Shown: positions 13,969-24,309 of the stretch, in pieces
Position numbering within the stretch: the stretch's first letter is position 1
Layout of the letters: every line of letters starts with the position of its first letter
Position numbers and translations under genes: made by a program
From: Cricetomys ansorgei
Taxonomy: Eukaryota > Chordata > Mammalia > Rodentia > Nesomyidae
DNA: 64,000 nt
Assembly: GCA_026225945.1 (NCBI GenBank)
Contig: JAMJFZ010001815.1
Coordinates: 4,004,001-4,068,000 of the forward strand
Reading direction: 5' to 3'
The notes under the pieces: generated by a model
Databases searched by the model: none
The model's input: only the letters and a program-made list of their open reading frames with translations
What the model was told of the DNA's origin: nothing

Positions 13969-14901
13969 GTCTTCTCAGGAAAACTTTGTCACACAGCAGA
14001 AGCATATTGGTCAATCTGAAATTCTGCATTTATAAAAAAAATTGTACATACATACATACACACTTGGTCAGAATTTACCCATTACAAACATCAATTCCAT
14101 TAATTTGCAAGCATGTTGAATTAAGATTAAATGTCAGTAACAGCATATTTCCTGTTAGTCTCAAACAATTCATCACTTATTTATTTTTACTATATAATAT
14201 CCTGATAAATAAAAAAGATCTTACATAAATACTGGATTTGAAATCAGTAGATGAAAAGTGATTGGTATTCAGAGTCCCAGTGGAGTTGATGCAGGGTCAG
14301 ATCCTTTAGTGGCTGCAGTTTGCATCTTTGCTGTTAGGAGTTTTGACACATATTCCATGGAGATTGGTTAAATGAGGACAATATAACATCTAACAGCTCC
14401 AACAGTGGGAAGACTATAAGAATTCTAAATCATTGAATTCTTTTAATTTTTTAGGTATCATTTACCAAAAATAAAGCAAGATAAAACACAAGGTTTTTAC
14501 CTGAAAGAATAAGTGGACCATGTTGATTAGTTAATTCAACACAGAATAAAGCTATCCATGTTACTATGGGTTCCATAGGGGTTAGTATTCGTCAGCCTAA
14601 AACATACGTGGTTAAATAATAATCCACCATGTGCTATCAAAACTGTGGTATGTGTGATATCAAAGCTTGTACTCAAATCGTGCCTACGTTCCTCCTACGA
14701 AAGGCAGTTGGACTGAATTCTGTGGGGAGTTGGAGACTCTTCCCAGCTATCACAGAGGGCAGCAAATCCATAGAACATTGCATCAAAATCTTTGCTTTTG
14801 TAGTGTCCTGGGCTCTATACAATCTAATTATCACGTTAGCCAACATATCTTAAAATTAGAAGTTAAGATCCACATATGCCACATATCCATAAATAGCCTT
14901 T
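13967..14901. other. Unique AT-rich stretch
   Basis: No gene or confident repeat. A short 'acatacatacatacacac' run lies near 14045. Confidence 0.45.
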
Positions 14902-15055
14902 CTTAGGCTGGGTAACCTCACTAAATATACTGTTTTCTAATCCCATTCGTTTACCGAAGGACCCCACGTTTCCTTCCTTCTCTTTTTAATGGCCAAATAA
15001 AATTCCATTATATAAGTGTCCCACGTTTTCATTATCCATTCATTTGGTTCATGAC
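14902..15055 (-). mobile_element. L1 ORF2 C-terminal remnant
   Basis: Minus-strand translation inside a 78-codon frame gives a segment of the type W-x-T-Y-x-M-E-F-Y-x-A-I-K-K, which is the conserved C-terminal region of rodent L1 ORF2 (usual form MEYYxAIKK). The plus strand has 'ataaaattccattatataag' and 'attatccattcattt', the antisense DNA landmarks. It is a short truncated fragment. Confidence 0.7.
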
Positions 15056-17249
15056 AGGCTTTAAGAGTGGGGTTTTGTGTCCAGTAGATCACATCATATT
15101 TGAAAGTCGAAGGGAGATACTGGGAATGGAAGCGTGTGATACGTGAGAGGGTAAAAGGGAGAGGCAGAGCCAACCAAAATTACAATGTATGAAAAAAAAT
15201 CATAAAGAAATTTGATACATAGGGAGGGCATAAGGGGCGGATTTTATCAACATTCATTATATTCATGCATGAAATTCTCCAAAATGAATTTTAAAAATTC
15301 TGTTGAAGACAGAACTTTGACATATTTTCTATGTACTGTCACATTGTATGGGCTTTTGGAGTACATCAGTCAGCTTTACCTGGAGAGATCTTTTTTACCT
15401 AGGTTTTCTTTAGCCCATCATTCTGTTCTAGCTCTTACTCTACAACCATAGTTTGGAGCTCAGGCTGTGAGCTGTCTAAGGGTAGTTTTTGCAGTGCTTT
15501 GTTTGGCTGATACCATCATTGCTTAATAACTAACACAAGTTGGAAAATGAAATCATCTTTAAACATTGGCATGTAGCCACCCTGTTCATATGAATATAGC
15601 TGTTCCCAGAAGCTATAGGCTATTAACTAAAAATTCTAGTGCCAGAGGTGGGTTGACTTCCTATGAATTGTTGGTCAGGGAAGCCTCTGATGTCCCAAAA
15701 GTAATGTGGACAATTTCCACTGGGGTTGCTCACCACTAGAATGTACTGGTTAAGACTTTATTGCTGAAGATACCACATGCTCTGGTCACAGGACAGAGAA
15801 ACCAAGCTGCAATTGGTCAATTGGACCGGAAGCTTCCTCCATGATGTCTAACCTCCATGGTGCTAGAAGGATATATAAGGTTTCTGGCGAAGGACTGGCT
15901 GAGGTCCTTGCATGTCATGCTACAAACTAGCAATAACCAATTACCATTATTCCATCAAAGGGCACATCTTGCTGACCAGTTTGTAGCACTGCATGCAGGG
16001 ATCCTAGCTAGTCCTCCCTCAGAAGATGACCACTCTCTGATTGCATTTCATGCCTACCGCACATCAGGGAATCCTTGTTTTGTACTGAAAACCTAGTCAG
16101 AATGCCATGGATAGGGATGTAATACTCTCTAGATGTGAAGCTATGGTTGTCATATTTCTAAATAAACATGAAAGGTAAATAACTGTTTTTATATGCAGAT
16201 TACTTAAGTCATAGTTTGTTCATTTGCTTCATGATTAGGTTAAATAAGGAATTTGTACTTTCTCAATGGAAACTTAAAAACCATAATAAATAGTTTTAAT
16301 ATTAGCTTGATAAAATACTGATAATGCATAACAAAATCAGATAATAATCCATATGATGGTAATGCCTTCAACAATTTGAAATCTAGAAAGTAATGGGAAA
16401 CTGAGCTATGTCTGCACGCATACGTGTACATGTATGACGTGTGCATAAAAAACACAGAAGGAGCTAAGAAAGGCATGCACACCTCCTTAGAGGAGTTCTA
16501 GAATACTAGAAATCAGATGCATTGGAGGGATTGTCATATCACATCCCCAAGACTCTGTCTGCCTGAAGGGATCCTGGTTGGCAGTTTGAGTGCTGGTCTT
16601 AGGTATTTTACAACTCCTGGAGGACTTCCATGTGCAGTCAGTCAGGCTGTGACATACAACACTGGATTGTGCCTCCTGGTCCTATCCTTGATCCTCTTAT
16701 TAAAATTAAATTCTAGTCGTTTGAGCCATCGCGGGGCTGATGGGACAATGCGAGGAGAGATGAAGGGATGATCATATCAGACATCCATTGTCTCTGCTTT
16801 TTACCATGCTCTGCAGTTCAGTTCATCTTGCTCCCTTAAAGACAGTGCATTGATGATGACTAAATCTTAATATTGATAATCAAGCTGAACCCTTTTGGAT
16901 GAGCATGACAATGATCTCCCTGGCTTATGAACTGTCTGTTAGGAGCGGTATGCATGTTCTACACGGCTTAGTTTCCTGCATGCTTAGGCAGTTTATTATT
17001 CAACTGTCATATATCTTAGAATGAAGACAATTGCTAGTCTTATTTAAGCTACTCAATTGGTTAAGTATTTACAAGAAAAGACAAAAACAAAAGCCCATCC
17101 CAACTATTTGGTTTACTTCAAAGTTTCAGAATTTCCAGTTCCCTCACTTTTGTATATTTAATGTGGGATGTTTCGGAAACTGCTAGAAGAAATGCCATGT
17201 GTTACTAATAAGACTCAAAGTACAGTTCTATTTATTTCTCCTCTTTTAT
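15056..17249. other. Unclassified gene-free stretch
   Basis: No gene. The part at about 15600-16170 has a distinct moderate-GC composition and ends near 'ctaaataaacatgaaagg', which may be a polyadenylation-like end of an old repeat I cannot name. A 79-codon frame at 15857-16096 inside it shows no family features. Confidence 0.3.
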
Positions 17250-17343
17250 TTTTTTGGTTAGTGCCTCATTAGGTAGCCCAAGCTGACCTCAGACTAAGCA
17301 AAGTTCTGTTGGCCTCACAAGGTTCTAGGGTCACAGACAGGAG
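17250..17343 (-). mobile_element. Decayed B1-type SINE
   Basis: Antisense 7SL-like text: 'tttttttggttagtgcctc', 'aggtagcccaagctgacctc' and 'aaggttctagggtcacagac'. It is heavily mutated. Confidence 0.5.
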
Positions 17344-17395
17344 CCCATGTTCCTTGTGTTTTCTGATTTATATTCAAAAAGGTTTCTTTCTTGCT

Positions 17396-17524
17396 CTATC
17401 ACCCTCCCTCCCTCCGTTCTTTTTACTTTCCTCTGCCTCTCTCTCACCCCTCTTTCTCTCTCTCTCTCTCTTCCTTCGCCCTTACCCTCTCTCGCTTTCT
17501 CCTTCCCACCTGCTTCCCCTCTCT
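17396..17524 (+). repeat. C/T-rich low-complexity tract with (CT)n core
   Basis: Pyrimidine-rich stretch with a (TC)n run at about 17452-17471. Overlapping serine/leucine-rich plus-strand frames and arginine/glutamate-rich minus-strand frames are its translations. Confidence 0.9.
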
Positions 17525-17551
17525 GTTGTTTGAATTTATGTCTTGTATACC

Positions 17552-17692
17552 CTGTGCAAGCCTGGTACTCATAGAAATCAGAAGAGAGTACTGGGTACTG
17601 TAAGGCTGGAGTCATAGTCCACCAAGTGTGTGCTGGGAATGGGAGTCAGGTCCTCTGGAAGCTCTTAGTGGGTAAGCCATCTCTCCAGCTTC
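17552..17692 (-). mobile_element. B2/B3-type SINE
   Basis: Antisense tRNA-derived SINE. The tail shows 'gaaatcagaagagagtactg', then 'gtgtgctgggaatgggagtc', 'aggtcctctggaagctctta' and the antisense tRNA-like head 'gtaagccatctctccagctt'. Confidence 0.75.
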
Positions 17693-17714
17693 TTCCTCTC
17701 TTTTTCTGGCATAT

Positions 17715-17803
17715 TATTAGATTATATAACTCAAGCTGGCCTCTGTTTCTTGGTCCTCTCTACTTCAGCCTCCTGAGTACTGAGATTACATCTGTCTGTC
17801 ACC
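17715..17803 (-). mobile_element. Decayed B1-type SINE
   Basis: Antisense 7SL-like fragment next to the B2/B3 copy: 'ataactcaagctggcctctg', 'cttcagcctcctgagtactg' and 'agattacatctgtctgtcac'. Confidence 0.6.
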
Positions 17804-18399
17804 AAATCCACTGCTGAATATTTCCTTTCAAGGCTCTCCCTACCTTCCTCTCCTTTCTTGGCATGAATAATATGAATTTATTTTCTGAGCCATAGTGCTT
17901 ATAATTTGTATATAGAATTTTGTTTGGAAAAATGTTCAATTGGATGCAAAGGAGTCCTCTTATCAGGGGTGGGAAACCCTTTGGTACCTAGGACTGGTCA
18001 AGGATAACACCCCTTTATCTACTGTCCTTTTCAGGTATGAGTCAGCAGAAAATCACTGGATCTCTGGAAGAGATATTTCATCTAGTTTTCTAATGTGTTC
18101 TTGGAGACTTCATGTCTGGCCCAAGAAAGTTTTCTTTAGCATAAAGAAATGAATGTAAAAGTACAGTATACACATATTTTAATTTCTAACATGAAATGAA
18201 ATGAAAGACTGAATGGAAGAAATGGCCCTTTTTATGCATCCAAAGAAGAAAAGCAAGCTCAATGCATGAGGGCAGGTTGTATGGGGTGTGGCTGAAAACA
18301 TCAGAGCAGGCATTTGTGTCAACAGTGTAAACAATGTCATAAGCTCTCCCTGAAAATATGGTGTCTTTTAAACTGAAAGACATAATAATCTATTTTAAA

Positions 18400-18850
18400 A
18401 GGTGCTGAATCTTCTATCTTTGACTTTCTAAACCTGCTCTGGCCTCCTAAACCTTACCCTGTGGAACACTTTGGATCAGGATTCCTTGCTCTTGGATATA
18501 AAGCTGACTATGGTCCTGAGTGACCCCAGGGTGTGAGGAGGAGAGGTCAGCATTGATGTTTCCTGCTCCATGTGATCAGTGGGGTGGCTGAAATCACATA
18601 TGAAGGCTGTAGCTGTTGCTAGGCAGCTCTCTGACAGCCATAGCACCCCACAGGTCCCAGTAACTCTTCTATTCTCTGCATCCTCTGTCCAAGTGGTGGT
18701 AACAACTTGAATGTTTTTCTATACTTTCTCATTTATGCTACACCTATAAATTCCCCATGCTCTTCCTTATTGAAACTCTCTTCCAATAACCCTTCCAAGA
18801 GGGCTTCCAAGTCATAGCAATGGTGGCTGATGACACCTTTTAGATGAGTC
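18400..18850 (+). other. Possible old ERVL-class LTR, unnamed
   Basis: The block has an LTR-like feel: 'ccctgtggaacactttgg', 'ccaggtgtgag'-type GC-rich centre, and a 3' part 'ccatgctcttccttattgaa' followed by 'actctcttccaataaccctt'. I cannot assign it, and no clean TG/CA ends are visible. Low-confidence call. Confidence 0.3.
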
Positions 18851-18921
18851 AAAATTCCCTGTTGAGTATACATGACATTGAGGGTTGTACAAGGTCATGT
18901 TCTCTGTAAAGATCCTGTATC

Positions 18922-18924
<3 letters not shown>

Positions 18925-18962
<38 letters not shown>
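18925..18962 (+). repeat. (TG)n microsatellite
   Basis: About 19 TG units. Confidence 0.97.
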
Positions 18963-18965
<3 letters not shown>

Positions 18966-20587
18966 ATGCATTTCTAAGAGTTTGGTAAGTTATAAACTGT
19001 GAAGCTGCGAAGTTAGTGTTAAAGATCAAGCTCCTTGGTAAGGTGATCTCTTTGTGGCTGTTTCAATGACAACCCAATAAACATAAGTTTGACATTCTGC
19101 ACAGATCAACCCAATAGCACACACTGTAAATGAAATGAAACTACCCGACATCTACTGGGTAAAACCCAGGAGGGCAAGTGAGTGGATGTCTTCATGCAAC
19201 CGCTGTGTTACAATTACCCTTCTTTTATTAACATTGAAGACTGGGGCCACTACCTTGCAACCAATTCATGGCTCCTTACTGTCTTCGTTAAGATCATCTG
19301 AGCCCAAAAGAGAGGTCCTGACACCATTTGAATCTCAGAAAAGGAACAAGTCATTATCTTAATCCCTTTAATCCTATGGTTATCAGCCCAGATGCGCAAT
19401 GACACAAATTCTTCCTTTTATAAAAACATAGCAATAAAACAGGGAAACTTATTTACACAGTCCAGTTACAGTACACATAAGGTAAAATGTTCACTTGTCT
19501 CATATCTATTAAACTGAGGCACCTTACATAAGAAAATGCCTTGAGGAACAAAGATGAAAGAATGTGTTGGAAGCATCTCTATATAGCCAAGTGAACCCTA
19601 ACAAATTTACCATCTTATCTTTATGATGGTAGCACTTAGAAAATATTAATTTAAAAATATTAATTACCATATTCTGGGCAGTATGCCAAGAATATAAAAC
19701 TAAGCAGTGACCCAAAGAGAAATGGTCTGTTATTTCATGGGGCTGCATTTTAGTGTGGTAAGTAAACAGTGTTCAAATAGAGCAACAAATAATTAACATA
19801 ATTATAGATTATGGGAAGGACCAAGGTGACTGTAAACAGCCTGCTGAGATGGAGAAAGATAGCCCCGTAGTGTCGACTCCCTTAGGAAGAGCAAATAACC
19901 AAAATCTTGTAGACCTGGATGAAAAGATTTTTATAGGGAAGACTGAGGTTTAGTAGGTAGGAGCTTGGGAAAGAGCATGCAGAGAGAATTCTAGGAAGAA
20001 AGTAGCAAGAATACATATTCACAGATTGAGGAAGAGACCAATGTGCTTGCAGACAAAAGAAGAGACCAAGACAAAGACCATCTCAGAGGAGATGAAAACA
20101 AAAGACAGAGGCCACTACACAGAAAACGGTGAGCAGCACAATGCAGATTCCTGTATAGAGTCAAGACTAAGTGTGAAATTCACATATTTTTTCTCATATG
20201 CCTTACACCGACAGCTGGAAGGTAGTTTATATGCTTTGATTATGAGTTGAGTCATAAGGTTGTGTGCATAATTTTCTACTTATACTTCTTACAGTGCTCA
20301 CAAATAAAGTTTGAGTTTTGCAGGATTTAGGTTATTATATTTCTGGATTAAGGATATTTGTGTCATCTGACCCCCAAATCTCCAACTACACTCTAAAAAT
20401 CATTTCCAACCTTGGTTAAGATTACTACTGTGGGAGATTTTATTATTGTCAGCAAGTGTTTCTGTCCAATCTTGTGAGAGGATTATACATGCCCTCTCAC
20501 TGATATCATCTGTGGCCATGTGAATTGTTTCAGTCAATGAAATGATTGAAATAACAATCTGCACTACCCACAAGCGGAAGCTATAAG
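18963..20587. other. Unique, gene-free stretch
   Basis: No recognisable gene or repeat. Short frames at 19135-19362, 19524-19748 and 20026-20250 have no family features. Confidence 0.45.
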
Positions 20588-20678
20588 AGCCAGTGAAATG
20601 TGCTTACCTGTGATCCCCACACTCAGAAGGCTGAGACAAGAAAATGTGAATTTAACATAAGTCTGGGCTACATAGACC
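20588..20678 (+). mobile_element. B1-type SINE fragment
   Basis: Sense 7SL-like text: 'gccagtgaaatgtgcttacc', 'tgatccccacactcagaagg', 'ctgagacaagaaaatgtga' and 'gtctgggctacatagaccct'. It grades into a purine-rich tail. Confidence 0.65.
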
Positions 20679-20812
20679 CTTAGGGAGGAAAGGGTAGAGG
20701 GGAAGAGGAGAGAGGAAAGGAGAAAGGGACTAGTCAGGATAGGAGAGGAAGAAAAGAAGTGGAAGAAGGCAGGGAAGGAAGAAGAGAAGGGAGGAAGATA
20801 AGAAAGACTTCC
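20679..20812 (+). repeat. Purine-rich (GGAA/GAGG) tract
   Basis: Low-complexity G/A-rich sequence directly after the SINE, probably grown from its A-rich tail. Minus-strand frames here are serine/phenylalanine/proline-rich artefacts. Confidence 0.85.
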
Positions 20813-21249
20813 CCAACCATAGAAGAGGGTAGCAGGTAGTGGCTCTTTCCCTCTGGGCTGAGGAGCATATCCCAAAGAGGAGCCATTCCTGCCTCTCTCC
20901 TATGTATTATGAAGGAGAAATGAACCACTGTTGTGATGAGTCATGGAGATCTGGAGTTGATGATTACTGCATTGTGACCCAGCCTTGCCTAGTAAATAAA
21001 CAAACTGATAGCTAAAGGCAGGCTGTGAAGTTTTCTGGTTGATTTGAACCCTGAGGTTTTTTTGTAGGAGCTGGGTAGTTGTTGGATAGAAAAGACACAA
21101 AAGAGATATATGGGTCAGTAAGGCATTTGATTTGATATTGGAGTAGGATCTGCACATATCTAAGTAGTAAACCTATTTTCATGCCTGGACAAAAATCGCA
21201 TAGAGACAGGGCTGTGTCTTCCTGTGTTAGATACATAACAGGATAACAA

Positions 21250-21605
21250 GGACTTAAAAACTCAATTAACTAGATAATTCATCTCAATAGATACAAATGG
21301 GCAAATATTCAAGAAGAATTCTCAATATATTATACTCTTCTATTTTAAATACTATGCACATAAACCCAACAGGAAACACCACATTTAATCAGATACCTTA
21401 GAAAAACAAGACTAAGAAGAAACTGGAGTTACGGATATCTATCCACTGACACAGAAATCTTAGACAACACAAGGGGAGAGAAAACACAAATAATGATTTT
21501 GCTGTCAAATTACTATCTAGAAAATCTAGAAACAAAATTGAATCCTACCAGAACTCATTGGTGATTTTAAGAATGTAGCTTAATAGATATTAGTGGATAG
21601 ATATC
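21250..21605 (+). mobile_element. Ancient L1 ORF2 fragment (reverse-transcriptase region)
   Basis: A-rich sense strand with 'agatacaaatgggcaaatat', 'cccaacaggaaacaccac' and 'gattttgctgtcaaattac' followed by 'tatctagaaaatctagaaac'. The last two align with the L1 region that encodes the YADD-type motif and downstream residues, here destroyed by mutation. The reading frame is broken throughout. Confidence 0.5.
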
Positions 21606-21636
21606 AAGCCGTTTCCCAAATGTCAGAATTAGTGGC

Positions 21637-21740
21637 TACAGGCTGGGATGAACCTCAGGCATGGAAGGCTTGCCTGGCATGACTGCATACACAAGAGGAG
21701 AACCTGAGTTCAATTCCCAACAAGCCAAAAAGACTACAAA
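21637..21740 (+). mobile_element. tRNA-derived SINE (ID/B2-like head)
   Basis: A tRNA-like block: 'ggctgggatgaacctcaggc', 'atggaaggcttgcctggcat' and a box B-like 'gagttcaattcccaacaag', with A-rich sequence after it. This is a SINE head, not a tRNA gene: there is no anticodon stem and no closing acceptor stem. Confidence 0.6.
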
Positions 21741-21935
21741 AGTACGAGTCATCAGAGCTGGTCATAACCCTGTGGATGAAGGAGGCACGGACAAACAATA
21801 GATAGTCATGATTAATGTATGGGTATTATTTCAAAAGTGTGCTTTTTTTTCAAAAGTCAGAAAAAATGAAATGGAAATGTATGCTAAACACGGGAACCCA
21901 CAAAATAAAAATGTCTCACTGTAACTTTCTTCCAG

Positions 21936-22229
21936 CTGAGGAGGAAACTCGCGATGGAAAAAGTGAGTCCCTGTGACGTTATAGAGGACGGGTCTTCCGA
22001 TTACCCCGCAAATGTACGCTCAAGGAGAAAAGACGGAGAAACAGCGTGCTTGCTAGTTGTGGAATTTTGCTTATGTTGTCGTGATCACGTGTCTTTGGCA
22101 AGTACTAGAAGAAGGAGGTGGGCCTTAGAGAGAAATGCTCAGTCTGCAAATGAGCTGGATCAGGAGAAATCAGCCAGAAAAGTAGTGTCTCACCATGCTG
22201 GGAAAGTGGACTGCTTAGACACTTCATAG
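21936..22229 (+). other. CpG-dense patch with ATG frame and splice-like sites
   Basis: A 91-codon frame starts at the ATG at 21954, which has G at -3 and G at +4, a favourable context. The ATG lies in a 27-base segment (21936-21962) bounded by an acceptor-like 'actttcttccag' and a donor-like 'aa|gtgagt'. The first 140 bases of the region hold 11 CpGs, far above the surroundings, plus TGACGTTA (21974-21981) and CACGTG (22086-22091). The protein, rich in R, S and C, matches no family I know. It could be a cryptic promoter or exon, a fragment of an unrecognised retroposed gene, or chance. Expression is unknown. Confidence 0.25.
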
Positions 22230-22479
22230 AGCAGGGAGTAACTTTATGTGTATTTTCATTTTGTAGCCTTTATATAAAGGCTTGTTATACTCCGGTTTTA
22301 GAAGGGTGCTGAGGGGCAAGAGTTTGCTTATGGTTCAGTAAGTGCAGAAAGAGATTTCTTTGCAAGAATGAAAACAAATGACTCAGAGGTGTCCTACCAT
22401 GAGAAGCTAGGCACAGCAAATACGTGTGGTGAAGATGATCGGGGCTGTCTGAATTTTATGACATAAAATGCTAAGTATT

Positions 22480-23312
22480 ATGTGCAAAGCGTTCTCATAC
22501 TCCTTGGGCTCAAGATCACTGCCTCTGGCAAATTCATGAGCTTATTTTTCTGTTGCCAGATTTCTTCAATCACCTTTGTTAATGATTCAAATAAGTCTCT
22601 AAGTGGGAGTCTGTAAAATGTAGCTTGGGCCAAATCTTCTGATCCAAGAATGCTGGATACCTCCGTTTTGTGAAAACATACCTGTTGACTTCCTCAATCA
22701 TATTCTTCCATGTAACACAGATTTTAGCAGAAAGTAAGGAAGAAGTGACTATAAATAATGAGAAATGCAAAGTTCTACCTTGAAGTCATTGGAGAATGAT
22801 CAGAAGTTGGTAGGCCATGTATCAGAGAAGTCATGACTCATGTGACTGATGCCTCAACCACCAGGCTGCTGTTGACAGCACAATAGGCTTATACCCTTCT
22901 GAGACAAATATCTTATGACCACATGACTATCCTGCATGGCATCCTTCAGATAAACATCCATAAATTCAAAAATGTTGAATTCATGCAGAGACTCTTCTCT
23001 GATTACAGTCGGATTAATTTTGAGATAAGTTATGATTAGATACATAAGGAAACCTGAAATGCATGGAAGTTGAAGAAACAGAAAACATTTTAAAGCGAAA
23101 GCAAAAATACGTGTGAGTTTTCCAAATATAATGGTTGAAAATTCTTCTGAGTGGGTTCTACTGTTGAAGGCTTGGACACAGTATGGAAAAGGAACATCTA
23201 AAACTGTTCCTATCCAGAGAACCAGAAAAGTTGATAGGACCAAACTACATGACATGATTATTGTAGAGAGCTGAAAACAAAACAAAAGGAACAAACAACA
23301 ACAACAAAACAA
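22480..23312 (-). other. Coding-like block with broken frames, unrecognised
   Basis: The minus strand holds a 152-codon open frame (22854-23312), then a 63-codon frame (22579-22770), then a further open segment in another phase down to about 22490. This resembles a decayed coding sequence with frameshifts. The first frame is hydrophobic and rich in F, L and I. I could not identify any protein, and no poly(A) tail or flanking duplication of a retrocopy is evident, so it may be chance in low-complexity AT-rich DNA. I do not claim a gene. Confidence 0.2.
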
Positions 23313-23329
23313 GAGCTTGTGAAAGTGAG

Positions 23330-23970
23330 AAAAAATACTTTAACACACACTTCTCAGAGGATACAGGATCTTCAAGCACATAAATGATTCTCAGCATCGC
23401 TAGTTACTAGTGGATGCAAAATAAAACACAGTGAATGACACAGCAGCCCAAAATAGCTGGTGTTCAAATGTCTGAGCATGTGGTGAGGGCAAGGATATTT
23501 CCTATGAGCTTCTTGAGAGGAGAGAGCAAAAATGATAAAACTCTCTCGAAAACACAGTTAAAATAATTTCAATTAATTCTATTCTAGGTATTTAGCCAAG
23601 AAACTTTAAAATTGGCATCTAAAAGGGTGTGCACAAGCATTCATGTCAGTACTATTTGTAATAACACAAATCAACATGATCAAGAAGAGACATAAGCAGA
23701 TTGTGGTATATCTGTGCCCTGGAGTACTAGTTGGCAATAAACATGTACAAGATAAATTAGACTCCAATTAATGCATTAGATGCTATAAATGCAATGCTAA
23801 CAGAAGGAAGTCAATAACAATAAAACTGCTTTAAGTGGGATTCCGTTTCTGTTGATTGACAATGTAGATTAGTGGTTAACTGAGTGTGTGACTGAAGGAG
23901 AATCAAAATTCGTTAAAGGTCTATATCTTGACTGTGGTTGTCCCTTACACAGACACGTAGAATGTCAGCT
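23330..23970 (+). mobile_element. Ancient L1 3' end (L1M type)
   Basis: Sense L1 ORF2 tail. Landmarks in order: 'cacttctcagaggatacagg', 'gattctcagcatcgctagtt', 'attctaggtatttagccaag', 'gcattcatgtcagtactatt', 'tgtaataacacaaatcaac', 'gattgtggtatatctgtgcc', 'ggagtactagttggcaataa', and a 3' UTR-like 'gactgtggttgtcccttaca'. All frames are interrupted. The ERVK-like provirus begins a few bases further on. Confidence 0.75.
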
Positions 23971-23976
23971 CCTTCC

Positions 23977-24287
23977 TGTTGTAGAAGTTTAATTTTGGCT
24001 ATGTATAAAATGTTTTACGCACTGTTGGGTGAGGGGCTAGCCTAGGTCTTGACATTCTGTATTGTTTGCAGGTGTTGGATTTCCATGGAGGATGTTTGAT
24101 TGCTTGTGATCTGCACCTGAGGAGCTCTGTATCAATAAAACACTGAGCTCAGAGGCTCAGGATTCCACTGGCAAGTAAGGCACTTGCCATGATGGTATTT
24201 CCCACTGCTAAGGTCTGGAAGGGCTTTCACCAATGAATATATCTCCTTGTCTTTCTTAGTGAGACTACACAGAAGCATACTTCCACA
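23977..24287 (+). mobile_element. 5' LTR of the ERVK-like provirus
   Basis: Starts with TG inside 'tgttgtagaag' and ends with CA in 'cttccaca'. These form imperfect inverted ends, as in the family pattern tgttggag...ctccaaca. It contains the family core 'gcaggtgttgga' and an AATAAA at 24134-24139. It is shorter than the solo LTR at 30632. Confidence 0.8.
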
Positions 24288-24289
24288 AA

Positions 24290-24309
24290 TGGCACCTGCA
24301 ACCTGGGGC
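24290..24309 (+). promoter_or_regulatory. Primer binding site, tRNA-Lys type
   Basis: Beginning two bases after the 5' LTR, the sequence TGGCACC...AACCTGGGGC resembles the tRNA-Lys(1,2) primer site, which starts TGGCGCC and ends GTGGGGC, with a few substitutions and a two-base insertion. Lysine priming is typical of betaretrovirus-like (ERVK, class II) elements. Confidence 0.65.

Noticed and set aside
13914..14228. 104-codon frame with a V/C run
   Set aside because: Starts in a (TG)n microsatellite and continues into AT-rich sequence without any protein signature.
14937..15173. Small protein gene on the minus strand
   Set aside because: The frame includes a recognisable L1 ORF2 tail, so it is a transposon remnant.
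21637..21740. tRNA gene
   Set aside because: Box A-like and box B-like sequences are present, but there is no cloverleaf or anticodon arm. It is a tRNA-derived SINE head.
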